Assembly: GCF_003149515.1 (NCBI RefSeq)
Contig: NZ_CP029145.1
Coordinates: forward strand, 248,001-312,000
From: Hymenobacter nivis
GTDB lineage: Bacteria > Bacteroidota > Bacteroidia > Cytophagales > Hymenobacteraceae
Direction of reading: 5' to 3'
Length of the DNA stretch: 64,000 nt
Part shown: positions 8,180-16,379 of the stretch, piece after piece
Numbering within the stretch: the first letter of the stretch is position 1
How the letters are laid out: the number at the start of each line of letters is the position of its first letter
Translations under genes and position numbers: made by a program
Notes under the pieces: generated by a model
Seen by the model: only the letters and a program-made list of their open reading frames with translations
What the model was told of the DNA's origin: nothing
The model's database searches: none

Positions 8180-8420
8180 GCGCTGCCGTGCTATACCTGC
8201 CCCTTTTGTTGCCCCTTTTGCCAGCTGTAGCTGGCTGCCGTCCCGTGTCCACTGGCCGCTGTTGTAGCGCCCGGCATTGGGCCAGGTAGGGGGCCCCCAC
8301 CGGCGTTGGGCCGGCTTTTCATTACTTATCTTTTTGTGGGGAGCGGTTTGGACGGGGCCCCAGGGCCCCGGCGGCCACCTTATTTACCGCCCGGCCCGCG
8401 CCGGGCCCCGAGTTTTAGTT

Positions 8421-9884
8421 ATGCTGAAAAAATCACTGGCCCTGTTGCAGCGCGAAGCGGCCGAAACCGGGAGCAACACCCTCAAGCGTACCCTCAACGG
8501 CTTCAGCCTCATTACTATCGGTATCGGCGTCATTATCGGCGCGGGCCTGTTTTCGCTCACCGGCATCGCGGCGGCCAACAACGCGGGGCCGGCCGTTACG
8601 CTCTCCTTCGTGGTGGCAGCGGTGGGCTGCGCCTTTTCGGCGCTGTGCTACGCCGAATTTGCCGCGCTGGTGCCCGTATCAGGCTCGGCCTACACCTATT
8701 CCTACGCCACTATGGGCGAGCTTTTCGCTTGGATTATCGGCTGGGACCTCGTGCTTGAGTACTCGGTGGGGGCTGCCACGGTGGCTATCAGCTGGTCGCA
8801 GTACCTCATCAAGTTTCTGGGTAAGTACGGCCTGCACCTACCGGCCCAGCTAGTGATGTCGCCCTTCGAGTCGGCCAAGCTGGCCGACGGCTCCACCGTG
8901 ACGGGCTACGTGAACGTGCCGGCCATGTTGGTGGTGCTGGCCATTACGGCCATCGTCACGCGGGGCACTAAGGGTTCGGCGTGGTTCAATGCCCTGGTAG
9001 TGGCCCTGAAGGTGGCCGTGGTGCTGGTGTTCATCGCCCTGGGCTGGAAGTACATCGACCCCGCCAACTACCAGCCCTATATCCCGGCCAACACCGGCAA
9101 GTTCGGCGAGTTCGGCCTGAGCGGCATTTTGCGGGGCGCGGGCGTGATTTTCTTCGTCTTCATCGGCTTCGACATCGTGGCCACCATGGCCCAGGAAACC
9201 AAGAACCCGCAGCGCAACATGCCCATCGGCATCCTCGGCTCGCTGGCGGTGTGCACGGTGCTGTTCGTGCTCTTCGGCCACGTCCTCACGGGCTTAGCCA
9301 ATTATACCGAGTTCAAAAATAGCGCCGCGCCGGTAGCCATCGCCATCGAAAAAACGCCCTATGCCTGGCTCAGCTCAGCCGTAATTCTGGCCATCCTCAT
9401 CGGCTACACGTCCGTGATTCTGGTCGATTTGCTGGGGCAGTCGCGGGTGTTTTTCTCGATGTCGCGCGACGGGCTGCTGCCGCCGGTGTTCTCCCGGCTG
9501 CACCCAAAATTCAACACGCCGTTTCAGTCGACCCTGCTGCTGGGTTCGTTCATTGCCGTGTTTGCCGGCTTCGTGCCCATATCGGTGGTAGGCGAAATGA
9601 CGAGCATCGGCACGCTGCTGGCCTTCGTGATGGTGTGCCTGGGCGTTATGATCATGCGCCGCACCAACCCCGACGCGCCCCGCAGCTTCCGCACGCCGTG
9701 GGTGCCGGTGGTGCCCATTCTGGGCATCGTGGTGTGCCTGGTAATGATGGCCTCGCTGCCCTGGCAAACCTGGCTGCGGCTGTTCGTATGGCTGGCCCTG
9801 GGCCTGGCCATTTACTACGGCTATGGCCGCAAAAACAGCAAGCTGCGCCAGGCCCAGGAGCGCGGCGACACCGATGCGGCCTAA
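8421..9884 (+). CDS. APC-family amino-acid permease
   Basis: Inner-membrane amino-acid/polyamine/organocation transporter of 487 residues with about 12-13 predicted membrane segments. The first helix carries TIGIGVIIGAGLFSLTG, the substrate-binding GxG motif of the family; PVSGSAYTYSYATMGE and FFVFIGFDIVATMAQE are also typical. The closest architecture is the cationic or neutral amino-acid (CAT/YfnA-like) group. The ATG at 8421 starts a normal-length protein; an upstream in-frame extension is proline/arginine-rich and not family-like. The long leader contains a SAM riboswitch candidate, so the substrate may be methionine or a related sulfur compound; that is inference. A strong hairpin follows 55 bp after the stop. 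Confidence 0.9.
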   Translation: MLKKSLALLQREAAETGSNTLKRTLNGFSLITIGIGVIIGAGLFSLTGIAAANNAGPAVTLSFVVAAVGCAFSALCYAEFAALVPVSGSAYTYSYATMGELFAWIIGWDLVLEYSVGAATVAISWSQYLIKFLGKYGLHLPAQLVMSPFESAKLADGSTVTGYVNVPAMLVVLAITAIVTRGTKGSAWFNALVVALKVAVVLVFIALGWKYIDPANYQPYIPANTGKFGEFGLSGILRGAGVIFFVFIGFDIVATMAQETKNPQRNMPIGILGSLAVCTVLFVLFGHVLTGLANYTEFKNSAAPVAIAIEKTPYAWLSSAVILAILIGYTSVILVDLLGQSRVFFSMSRDGLLPPVFSRLHPKFNTPFQSTLLLGSFIAVFAGFVPISVVGEMTSIGTLLAFVMVCLGVMIMRRTNPDAPRSFRTPWVPVVPILGIVVCLVMMASLPWQTWLRLFVWLALGLAIYYGYGRKNSKLRQAQERGDTDAA

Positions 9885-9939
9885 CAAGCAGGGCCCGGTA
9901 CGAAGTAGGCAGAAGATTTGTCCTTGAATTAGCAAAAGC

Positions 9940-9987
9940 AAAAAAGGCCGTCATGCTGAGCGCAGCCGAAGCATGACGGCCTTTTTT
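9940..9987. terminator. bidirectional terminator (compact family-2 repeat)
   Basis: Perfect 18-bp arms (9940-9957 and 9970-9987) around a 12-base loop, with A6 at one end and T6 at the other, so it can terminate transcription in both directions. It lies between the permease and the convergent YjbQ gene. The stem contains the GTCATGCT / AGCATGAC ends of repeat family 2, suggesting a repeat reused as a terminator. Confidence 0.88.
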
Positions 9988-10053
9988 GTATTTCAGTACC
10001 TCCTGAACAGCTTTAACAAGAGCTCCCCACGCCAGGCGCGCCAAGCCTTCCGC

Positions 10054-10473
10054 TTACTCGCCCATCAGCGTGATTACTAATGAGCGGTGGCCGCCGTGGT
10101 CGCGGTGCTCGCCCAGGTAAATGCCTTGCCAGATGCCCAGGGCCGGGGCCCCGTTCGTGATGGGTATGCTGACGCTGCTGCCCAGCAGCGCAGTTTTCAG
10201 GTGGGCCGGCATGTCGTCGGGGCCCTCTGAGTTGTGCCGGAAATAGGGCGCATTTTCGGGGGCGGTGCGGTTGAAGAACTGCTCGAAGTCGTGGCGTACC
10301 GTGGGGTCGGCGTTTTCATTGATACACAAGCTGGCCGACGTGTGCTGGATGAAAATGTGCAACAGGCCGGCCCGCACCTGCCGGAGCTCGGGCAGCTCGT
10401 CCAGCACGTAATCGGTGATGAGGTGGAAGCCGCGGCGTAGGGCCGGCAGCCGCAGCTGTTTCTGAAAAACCAT
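10054..10473 (-). CDS. YjbQ/UPF0047-family enzyme
   Basis: Small cytoplasmic protein of 139 residues belonging to the YjbQ (UPF0047) family, some members of which show weak thiamine-phosphate synthase activity. Family signatures are HIFIQHTSASLCINENAD, the GPDDMPAHLKTALLGSS segment and GIWQGIYLGEHRDHGGHRS, containing the conserved His and Asp/Glu residues of the presumed active site. I chose the ATG at 10473 (MVFQKQLRL), where family similarity begins. It converges on the permease across a strong bidirectional terminator and is divergent from the CPBP protease gene. The physiological role is unresolved in the family. Confidence 0.9.
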   Translation of the reverse strand: MVFQKQLRLPALRRGFHLITDYVLDELPELRQVRAGLLHIFIQHTSASLCINENADPTVRHDFEQFFNRTAPENAPYFRHNSEGPDDMPAHLKTALLGSSVSIPITNGAPALGIWQGIYLGEHRDHGGHRSLVITLMGE

Positions 10474-10626
10474 TGGGTAGCGGTGAGGGGTGATGGGAGG
10501 CATACGCGGCCCCGCCCCACGGGTAGGCACTGGCAGCGGCAACGGCCGCCGGAAAGGTGCGTAGCGGCTGGGGGGCCTAATCAAAATAAATGCGGGGCCG
10601 CCGGTGTTTTGTGGAGAGCAGGTCGG

Positions 10627-10634
10627 TACTTTTG
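10627..10634 (+). promoter_or_regulatory. candidate -7 box for the CPBP protease gene
   Basis: TACTTTTG matches TAnnTTTG exactly, 35 bp before the ATG at 10670. Confidence 0.45.
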
Positions 10635-10669
10635 GCGGCCCTGTTTTTCGGCCAGCACATCTTCTCTGC

Positions 10670-11557
10670 ATGGAGATATTCGTATCCGAAGCAACCGAAG
10701 CACCCGCACCCCGCCGCCCCGCCCCGGCGTACCCCATCCTGGCCGAGAGCTGGGGCATCCTGGGCTGGTACGTGCTGGCGACCCTGGTGGTGGGCAGCGG
10801 CGGCTACGCATTGCTGAACACCGCCACTTCCTGGCCACGGGCTCAGTCAATACTGGTGGCCTCGATGGTGGCCAATGGGGCCCTGCTGGCATTTCTGCGC
10901 TGGAAGGCGGGCCCGCGGTGGCAGTCCTGGCAGCTGCGGGGGCAGGCGCGGCCGTGGCTGTTCGCCGCGCTGCCCGCGGTGGCAATGGCCAGCATTTTGG
11001 TACGTTCACTGCTCGGTTTTTTGCACCTGCCCAGTACCAGCGGCAGCATTTTTCAGGAAATAAGCCGAACGCCCGCCGTGGCCCTGCTGCTGGGGGCCGG
11101 GGGCGCCGCCGTACTCGAAGAAATACTGTTTCGGGGCGTTATCCTGAACGGATTGCTGCAAAACCGGCGGCCCTGGGTGGCCATTGCGCAGTCGGCGCTG
11201 CTCTTCAGCTTGTTCCATCTCAACCCGGCGCAGAGCGTAAGCGCCGGGCTTTTTGGCCTGCTGCTGGGCTGGCTGTACTACCGCACCCGGTCGCTGGGCG
11301 TGTGCATGGCGGTGCACGCGCTCAACAACTCGGTGGCGTTCGTGGCGTTGCGCTGGGCCCCGGCGGCCTGGCAAAAAGATCCGCTGCTGGAGGACTTCGG
11401 TTCGGGCTGGGCCTACGCGGGTGCGGTGGGGCTGAGTGCGCTGGTGCTGGCCGCAGTGCTGTGGTGGGTGCAGCGCACGACTTCGCCCCCGGTATGGGCC
11501 CCGGGCGAGCCGGCCGATGATTCGGCGGTGGCAGTGGGGCTGGGCGCGGCGGCATAG
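10670..11557 (+). CDS. CPBP-family intramembrane glutamic protease
   Basis: Polytopic inner-membrane protein of 295 residues in the CPBP (Abi/CAAX-like) protease family. Motif 1 is EEILFRG at about residue 149 (EExxxR), and the second conserved histidines appear as SLFHLNPAQS and later CMAVHALNNSVAF. About eight hydrophobic segments are visible. The start at ATG 10670 follows a promoter-like TACTTTTG. The family includes prenyl-protein-type proteases and bacteriocin self-immunity proteins; no bacteriocin gene is nearby, so the substrate here is unknown. The tail after residue 275 is short and acidic. It is divergent from yjbQ and upstream of topB. Confidence 0.87.
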   Translation: MEIFVSEATEAPAPRRPAPAYPILAESWGILGWYVLATLVVGSGGYALLNTATSWPRAQSILVASMVANGALLAFLRWKAGPRWQSWQLRGQARPWLFAALPAVAMASILVRSLLGFLHLPSTSGSIFQEISRTPAVALLLGAGGAAVLEEILFRGVILNGLLQNRRPWVAIAQSALLFSLFHLNPAQSVSAGLFGLLLGWLYYRTRSLGVCMAVHALNNSVAFVALRWAPAAWQKDPLLEDFGSGWAYAGAVGLSALVLAAVLWWVQRTTSPPVWAPGEPADDSAVAVGLGAAA

Positions 11558-11629
11558 GGCCCCGGGGCGGCGGAAAGCTGCGCCATTGGCAACGTGGCCG
11601 GGGCCCTGGGTACCGACCTTTTCCGCGGT

Positions 11630-11637
11630 TACCTTTG
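11630..11637 (+). promoter_or_regulatory. candidate -7 box for topB
   Basis: TACCTTTG matches TAnnTTTG exactly, 53 bp before the GTG start of topB. Confidence 0.45.
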
Positions 11638-11690
11638 TTGATTATTCGCGCTGAAAAACCAGCCGAATCAATCAAAACCGTCTAGAATCC

Positions 11691-14258
11691 GTGATTGTCT
11701 GCATTGCCGAAAAGCCCAGCGTAGCCCGTGAAATTGCCACCGTGCTGGGCGCCACCCGCCGCATGGACGGCTATATGGAAGGCAACGGCTACCAGGTGAC
11801 CTGGACCTTCGGCCACTTCTGCCAGCTCAAGGAGCCCGACGACTACGACCCGCAGTGGAAGCGCTGGAGCCTGCACAGCCTGCCTATGGTGCCGGAGAGC
11901 TTCGGCATTAAGCTCATGCGCCGCGACGAGGGCGTGGTGAAGCAGTTCCACACCATTAAGCGGCTGGTGGACGGGGCCACGGAGGTCATCAACTGCGGCG
12001 ACGCCGGCCAGGAAGGGGAGGTGATTCAGCGCTGGGTGCTGATGGAGGCCAAGTGCCGGAAGCCGGTGAAGCGGCTCTGGATTTCATCGCTCACCGAGGA
12101 AGCCATTCGCCAAGGGTTCAATAACTTGCGCGATGGCAAGGAGTTCGATAAGCTGTACCAAGCTGGTAAGAGCCGGGCCGTGGGCGACTGGCTGCTGGGC
12201 CTGAACGCCACCCGCCTCTTCACCCTGAAATATACCACCTACCAGGACAAGCAGCTGCTGAGCATCGGGCGAGTGCAGACGCCCACGCTGGCCCTGCTGG
12301 TGGCCCGCCACCACGAAATCCAGAACTTCAAGCCCGAGCCCTACTGGGTGCTGCGCACCGAATACCGGGGCACGATGTTCGCCCACATCGCCCCGCCCAA
12401 GCAGGCCAAAGCCGCTGAGGATGCGCCCGACGAAAAGGAGCGCCTCCGGGCCCTGGGCTACTTCGTGACCGAGAAGGAAGCCAACGAGGCCCTGGAAGCC
12501 GTGCGCCCCGCGCCGCTGGTCATTACCGACGTCGAGATTAAAAAAGGGCGCGAATCGCCGCCGCGCCTGTTCGATTTGACCTCGCTGCAAGTGCAGTGCA
12601 ACAACCAGTTAGGGTTATCGGCCGAGGATACGCTGAAGCTGGTGCAGGCCCTGTACGAGAAGAAAGCTGTGAGCTACCCGCGGGTGGACACCACGTTTTT
12701 GCCCGATGACCAGTACCCGAAAATTCCCGGTATTTTGCGCGGGCTGGCGTACCCCACGCTGACGGCGCCGCTGCTGGCGGGCAAGATTCCGAAGACGGGC
12801 AAGGTGTTTAACAACAACAAGGTAACCGACCACCACGCTATCATTCCGACCGGCGCGGCGGGCCCCGGCGGCGGCATGGAGAGCAGCGTGTACGACATCA
12901 TCGCCCGGCGCTTCATCGCCGCGTTTTACCCCGACTGCGAGGTGAGCAACACCACTGTGCTGGCCGAGGCGGCCGAGCGCCCGTTCCGGGTGCGCGGCCG
13001 CCAGATTCTCAGCCCCGGCTGGCGCGTGGTGTACGGCGACCCGGCCCAGCAGGCGGCCCCCAAGCCTGCACCCGCCACCGATGCCAAATCTGGGGCCCCC
13101 GCCGCAGAAGACGACGATGTAGTGAGCACCGTACTGCCGGCGTTTGTGAAGGGTGAAAGTGGGCCCCACGCGCCGCGCCTCGATAGCAAAACCACCCAGC
13201 CGCCCAAGGATTACACCGAGGCCAGCCTGCTGCGCGGAATGGAAACTGCTGGCCGCAACATCGATGACGAGGAGCTGCGCCAGGCCATGAAGGAGAATGG
13301 TATCGGCCGTCCCAGCACCCGCGCTGCCATCATCGAAACGCTGTTCAAGCGCAACTACATCCGGCGCGAGAAAAAGCGTCTTCTGCCCACGCCGACGGGT
13401 GTCGAACTGATTGGCCTCATCCGCAACCCAACCCTGAAATCGGCGGAGCTGACCGGACAGTGGGAGCACAAGCTGCGCCAGATTGAGCGCGGCGAGCTCA
13501 CCAGCGAGCAGTTCCTGGGCGAGCTCACGAACCTGGTGCGCGAAATGGTGCAGGAGGTTAAAACCGACAGCAGCGGCCGCGCCGTAACCAGCGGCAGCGC
13601 CGAGCAAGCCGTCGCCCGGGGCCCCCAGGGCCCCGCCCCGGCCGCCGGTGGCCAGGCCAGCGCGGTCCCGGCGGCCAAGAAAACCGCCGACGTCCCAGCC
13701 GGCCTGGGCCCCTGCCCGGTCTGCAAAACCGGCCACGTGCTGCGCGGCAAAACAGCTTTTGGCTGCGCCCGCTTCCGCGAGGGCTGCGCTTTCCGGCTGC
13801 CGGCCGAAATGCAGGGCAAGAAGTTCAGCGACCCGCAGATTAAAGCGCTGCTGGCCAAGGGCCGCACGCCGATTATGAAGGGCTTTGTGGGGCCCGACGG
13901 GCAGAAGTTTGACGCCGCCCTGGGCCTCGACGCCCAGCACCGGCCCGTGCTGCTGCCTGCCGCCGAAAGCAAGCCCACCACCGCTACCGAACCCGGCCAG
14001 ATTCCGTGCCCGGTGTGCAAACTCGGCACAATGCTGCGCGGCAGCAGTGCCTACGGCTGCTCGCGCTTCCGCGAGGACTGTCAGTTCCGGGTGCCCTTCG
14101 CCTGGGGCGGCAAGGAGCTGACCGACTCGCAACTAAAGCAGCTGCTGCGCCGCGGCGAAACGGGCGTCATCAAGGGCTTCGTGTCGGCCAAAACCGGCAA
14201 GAAGTACGACGCTGCTTTGAAGGTTGACGAAGGCCGGGTGGTGCCAGTGTTTGGGTAA
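11691..14258 (+). CDS. topB: DNA topoisomerase III (type IA)
   Basis: Relaxes and decatenates DNA through a tyrosine-linked single-strand break; 855 residues, cytoplasmic. The protein begins MIVCIAEKPSVAREIA from a GTG at 11691, the standard TopB start. The TOPRIM acidic motif is CGDAGQEGE, with Gln where most relatives have Arg (DAGREGE). The catalytic tyrosine is in SYPRVDTTF, about residue 329, and GRVQTPTLALL is the adjacent conserved segment. The C-terminus carries two tandem copies of a roughly 80-residue zinc-finger-like module, each opening with CPVCK and containing GC(A/S)RFRE followed by IKGFV or MKGFV and DAAL. An Ala/Pro-rich linker separates core and modules. No conjugation genes are nearby, so it appears to be a chromosomal housekeeping copy. 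Confidence 0.94.
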   Translation: MIVCIAEKPSVAREIATVLGATRRMDGYMEGNGYQVTWTFGHFCQLKEPDDYDPQWKRWSLHSLPMVPESFGIKLMRRDEGVVKQFHTIKRLVDGATEVINCGDAGQEGEVIQRWVLMEAKCRKPVKRLWISSLTEEAIRQGFNNLRDGKEFDKLYQAGKSRAVGDWLLGLNATRLFTLKYTTYQDKQLLSIGRVQTPTLALLVARHHEIQNFKPEPYWVLRTEYRGTMFAHIAPPKQAKAAEDAPDEKERLRALGYFVTEKEANEALEAVRPAPLVITDVEIKKGRESPPRLFDLTSLQVQCNNQLGLSAEDTLKLVQALYEKKAVSYPRVDTTFLPDDQYPKIPGILRGLAYPTLTAPLLAGKIPKTGKVFNNNKVTDHHAIIPTGAAGPGGGMESSVYDIIARRFIAAFYPDCEVSNTTVLAEAAERPFRVRGRQILSPGWRVVYGDPAQQAAPKPAPATDAKSGAPAAEDDDVVSTVLPAFVKGESGPHAPRLDSKTTQPPKDYTEASLLRGMETAGRNIDDEELRQAMKENGIGRPSTRAAIIETLFKRNYIRREKKRLLPTPTGVELIGLIRNPTLKSAELTGQWEHKLRQIERGELTSEQFLGELTNLVREMVQEVKTDSSGRAVTSGSAEQAVARGPQGPAPAAGGQASAVPAAKKTADVPAGLGPCPVCKTGHVLRGKTAFGCARFREGCAFRLPAEMQGKKFSDPQIKALLAKGRTPIMKGFVGPDGQKFDAALGLDAQHRPVLLPAAESKPTTATEPGQIPCPVCKLGTMLRGSSAYGCSRFREDCQFRVPFAWGGKELTDSQLKQLLRRGETGVIKGFVSAKTGKKYDAALKVDEGRVVPVFG

Positions 14259-14273
14259 GAATAGGGTCCTGGA

Positions 14274-16202
14274 TTACTTTTTGAGGCCGATGCGGTAGTG
14301 CAAGCGCAGGCTGACTTGGTGGCGGCGGCCGAAGTTGGTAGCGGCGGTGGGCTCCAGGCTGAAGCTGCCGCCGCGCAGGCGGATGTTAGCTGCTGCAAAG
14401 CCCAGGGTCGAACCAACGGCGCGTTCGGTGCCGTACTTGTCGGAGGTGTAATAGGCCCCGGAGCTGGGGTCGGCGAAGGCTAGGCCGGCCACTACGGTGC
14501 TGCCATTGCTCGTGCCCAGCCCCGAGCCCAGGCCAACGCGGTAGAGGTAGTTGCCTAAACCGCCCGCCCCGCGGCCCGCATCAGCTTGCACGAAAAACTT
14601 CTGGCGGTTGCCTACCCACAACTGCACATCGGGTAGAAAATGAGTGCCTTGCAACACGGAATCGCCCTTCAAGCTGCGGCTGTTGAGCAAGTTGCCCGCA
14701 TGAAACCCCAGGTGAACCCCGAAGCTGACGTTGCCTCGGATGCGGCGCCCACCTTCCACGTAGGGGTTGATGTCGAATAAGCTGTAGTCGCGGGTATAAG
14801 GCACGAAATTGGTTTGCAGGGGCCCCCCGCCGGGTATTTGCGGGGCGTACCCCACGCGGTCAGTGCCGCCCCACACGCCCAGGCCGATGGCCGCCGTTCC
14901 GGTGCGTCTCAGCCGCAAAGTGGCTTCTGCGCCCACGGCTTGGTAGCGGTGCAGATAGGCCGAGCGGGCGGGGGGCACCGGGTAGCTTCCGCCCCCGCCG
15001 CAGCCCCCACCGGTGGTAGTTGCTGGGTAATCAAAATCCTGGTCGTAAGCGCCTTGCAGGGCCCCCACGGCGAAGTCTATGCTCCGCACCGAATCCTGGC
15101 GCGGGGCCGGGGCCTGGCTCATCAGCACGAGTAGGCCCAGCGTAGCGGCGAAGGCCAGGCGCGGCTGTCCGCTCCACCCGGCCGCGGCCAGCGCTGGCCA
15201 CCAGGCGGCCGCTTCGGCCAGCAACAGGGCCCCCAGCGCCACTTGCAGCACCCGGAATTCGGCCCCGGTGAGGGCGTGCGGGGCCAGCGCGGCCGTGAGG
15301 GCTAATAGCGCTGCGGCGCCGGCCAGCTGCCGTATCGGCTGCGGTGTGCCGGGCGCGGCCGCCCGTGCTACCGAAAAAACTGTGCCCCACCACCGTAACA
15401 GCGCCGCGCCGGCCAGGTGCAGTAGCCCCGCCGCTAGCACGCCCCACTGGATGGCCAGCAGCCGCACGCTGCCCAGTGCCAGCAGCTGGGCCCCAAGGGT
15501 TTGGCTGGCTGGGTCGCGCCATTGGCACAGCCCGCCCCAGGCCAGCAGCAGGGCCCCCGTGCCCAGCAGGTAGCGCGTGCCGGCCGGCCAGGGGCGGCGG
15601 CGCGTGGCCCACGTGGCCGCGGCCAGCGCCAGGCACACCAGCAAAGCATAGAGCTGCGTGGGCACCACCGGCAGCGCGTGGGCGGCCCCGGCGGGCAGCA
15701 AGCCCCGCGCCACCTGGGCGGCGTAGGGCCCCGTGCCGGGCCCAAAGCGGATGCCCAAGCCGCCGTTACCCGCCAGCTCGCCCCAGCAGCAGCCGGCTGC
15801 CAGGCAGCCCAGGCACTGCACGGCCAGCCCCACCGCCAGGGGCCCCACAAACGCATCAAACGCCGCCCAGCCCAGGCCCAGCCACCGCCGCAACGCCAAC
15901 AGCACCAGGCTGCTAGCGGCAATGCCGCCCAGCGCCGAGCGTACCGGGTAGGCCCCCAGGGCCGCCGCCCCGCCGCCCCACAGTACCGGCCAGTCGGCCA
16001 GCGGCAGCACCACCAGCTTGCAGCCTACTACGAAAGCTAGCAGCGTAGCCGCCTGCATCAGCAGCCAGGGGCGCTGGGGAAAGCCGCGCCGCCGGCCTTC
16101 CAGCAGCAGCAATAGTTGGTAGGTGGCCACGGCCAGCAGGTAGCAGGCGGTGTAGTGGCCAGGCCGAAAAACGGCGGGCAGCTCGAACGTACAAAGGGGC
16201 AT
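14274..16202 (-). CDS. Lgt-like membrane domain fused to a C-terminal beta-rich domain
   Basis: Protein of 642 residues. The first 395 or so residues are strongly hydrophobic with roughly ten membrane segments and resemble prolipoprotein diacylglyceryl transferase (Lgt): note FRPGHYTACYLL, LGCLAAGCCWGELAGNGGLG and PTQLYALL. The Arg normally present before the GC-rich motif (GR.GCF.AGCC) appears to be Gln, so transferase activity is doubtful. After a signal-like stretch (LLVLMSQAPAP) and a Gly/Cys-rich linker (TTTGGGCGGGGSYP), the last 240 residues show alternating strands and Gly-rich turns typical of outer-membrane or other beta domains (GLGVWGG, NVSFGVHLGFHAGN, VSLRLHYRIGLKK). The start at 16202 is a choice; 16265 is possible. 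The fusion is seen directly; its function is unknown. Confidence 0.6.
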   Translation of the reverse strand: MPLCTFELPAVFRPGHYTACYLLAVATYQLLLLLEGRRRGFPQRPWLLMQAATLLAFVVGCKLVVLPLADWPVLWGGGAAALGAYPVRSALGGIAASSLVLLALRRWLGLGWAAFDAFVGPLAVGLAVQCLGCLAAGCCWGELAGNGGLGIRFGPGTGPYAAQVARGLLPAGAAHALPVVPTQLYALLVCLALAAATWATRRRPWPAGTRYLLGTGALLLAWGGLCQWRDPASQTLGAQLLALGSVRLLAIQWGVLAAGLLHLAGAALLRWWGTVFSVARAAAPGTPQPIRQLAGAAALLALTAALAPHALTGAEFRVLQVALGALLLAEAAAWWPALAAAGWSGQPRLAFAATLGLLVLMSQAPAPRQDSVRSIDFAVGALQGAYDQDFDYPATTTGGGCGGGGSYPVPPARSAYLHRYQAVGAEATLRLRRTGTAAIGLGVWGGTDRVGYAPQIPGGGPLQTNFVPYTRDYSLFDINPYVEGGRRIRGNVSFGVHLGFHAGNLLNSRSLKGDSVLQGTHFLPDVQLWVGNRQKFFVQADAGRGAGGLGNYLYRVGLGSGLGTSNGSTVVAGLAFADPSSGAYYTSDKYGTERAVGSTLGFAAANIRLRGGSFSLEPTAATNFGRRHQVSLRLHYRIGLKK

Positions 16203-16379
16203 GGGCCGGGCGGTGGGGGAGAGGGAAGACGGCCCGAAAGGTAGTGGCCCACTCCGCGCAAACATCACCCAAAAAACACGGCTGTTAGACCCGCCACTAC
16301 CCGGTTTGGGCACGGTAAGTTGTTGACCAATAATTAATAAAGCAAAAAGAATCAGACTTTTTCCTACCCTGGTAATAGG

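Noticed and set aside
10670..11557. CPBP protein as a phage-abortive or bacteriocin immunity gene.
   Set aside because: The Abi name is historical; no bacteriocin or defence genes are adjacent.
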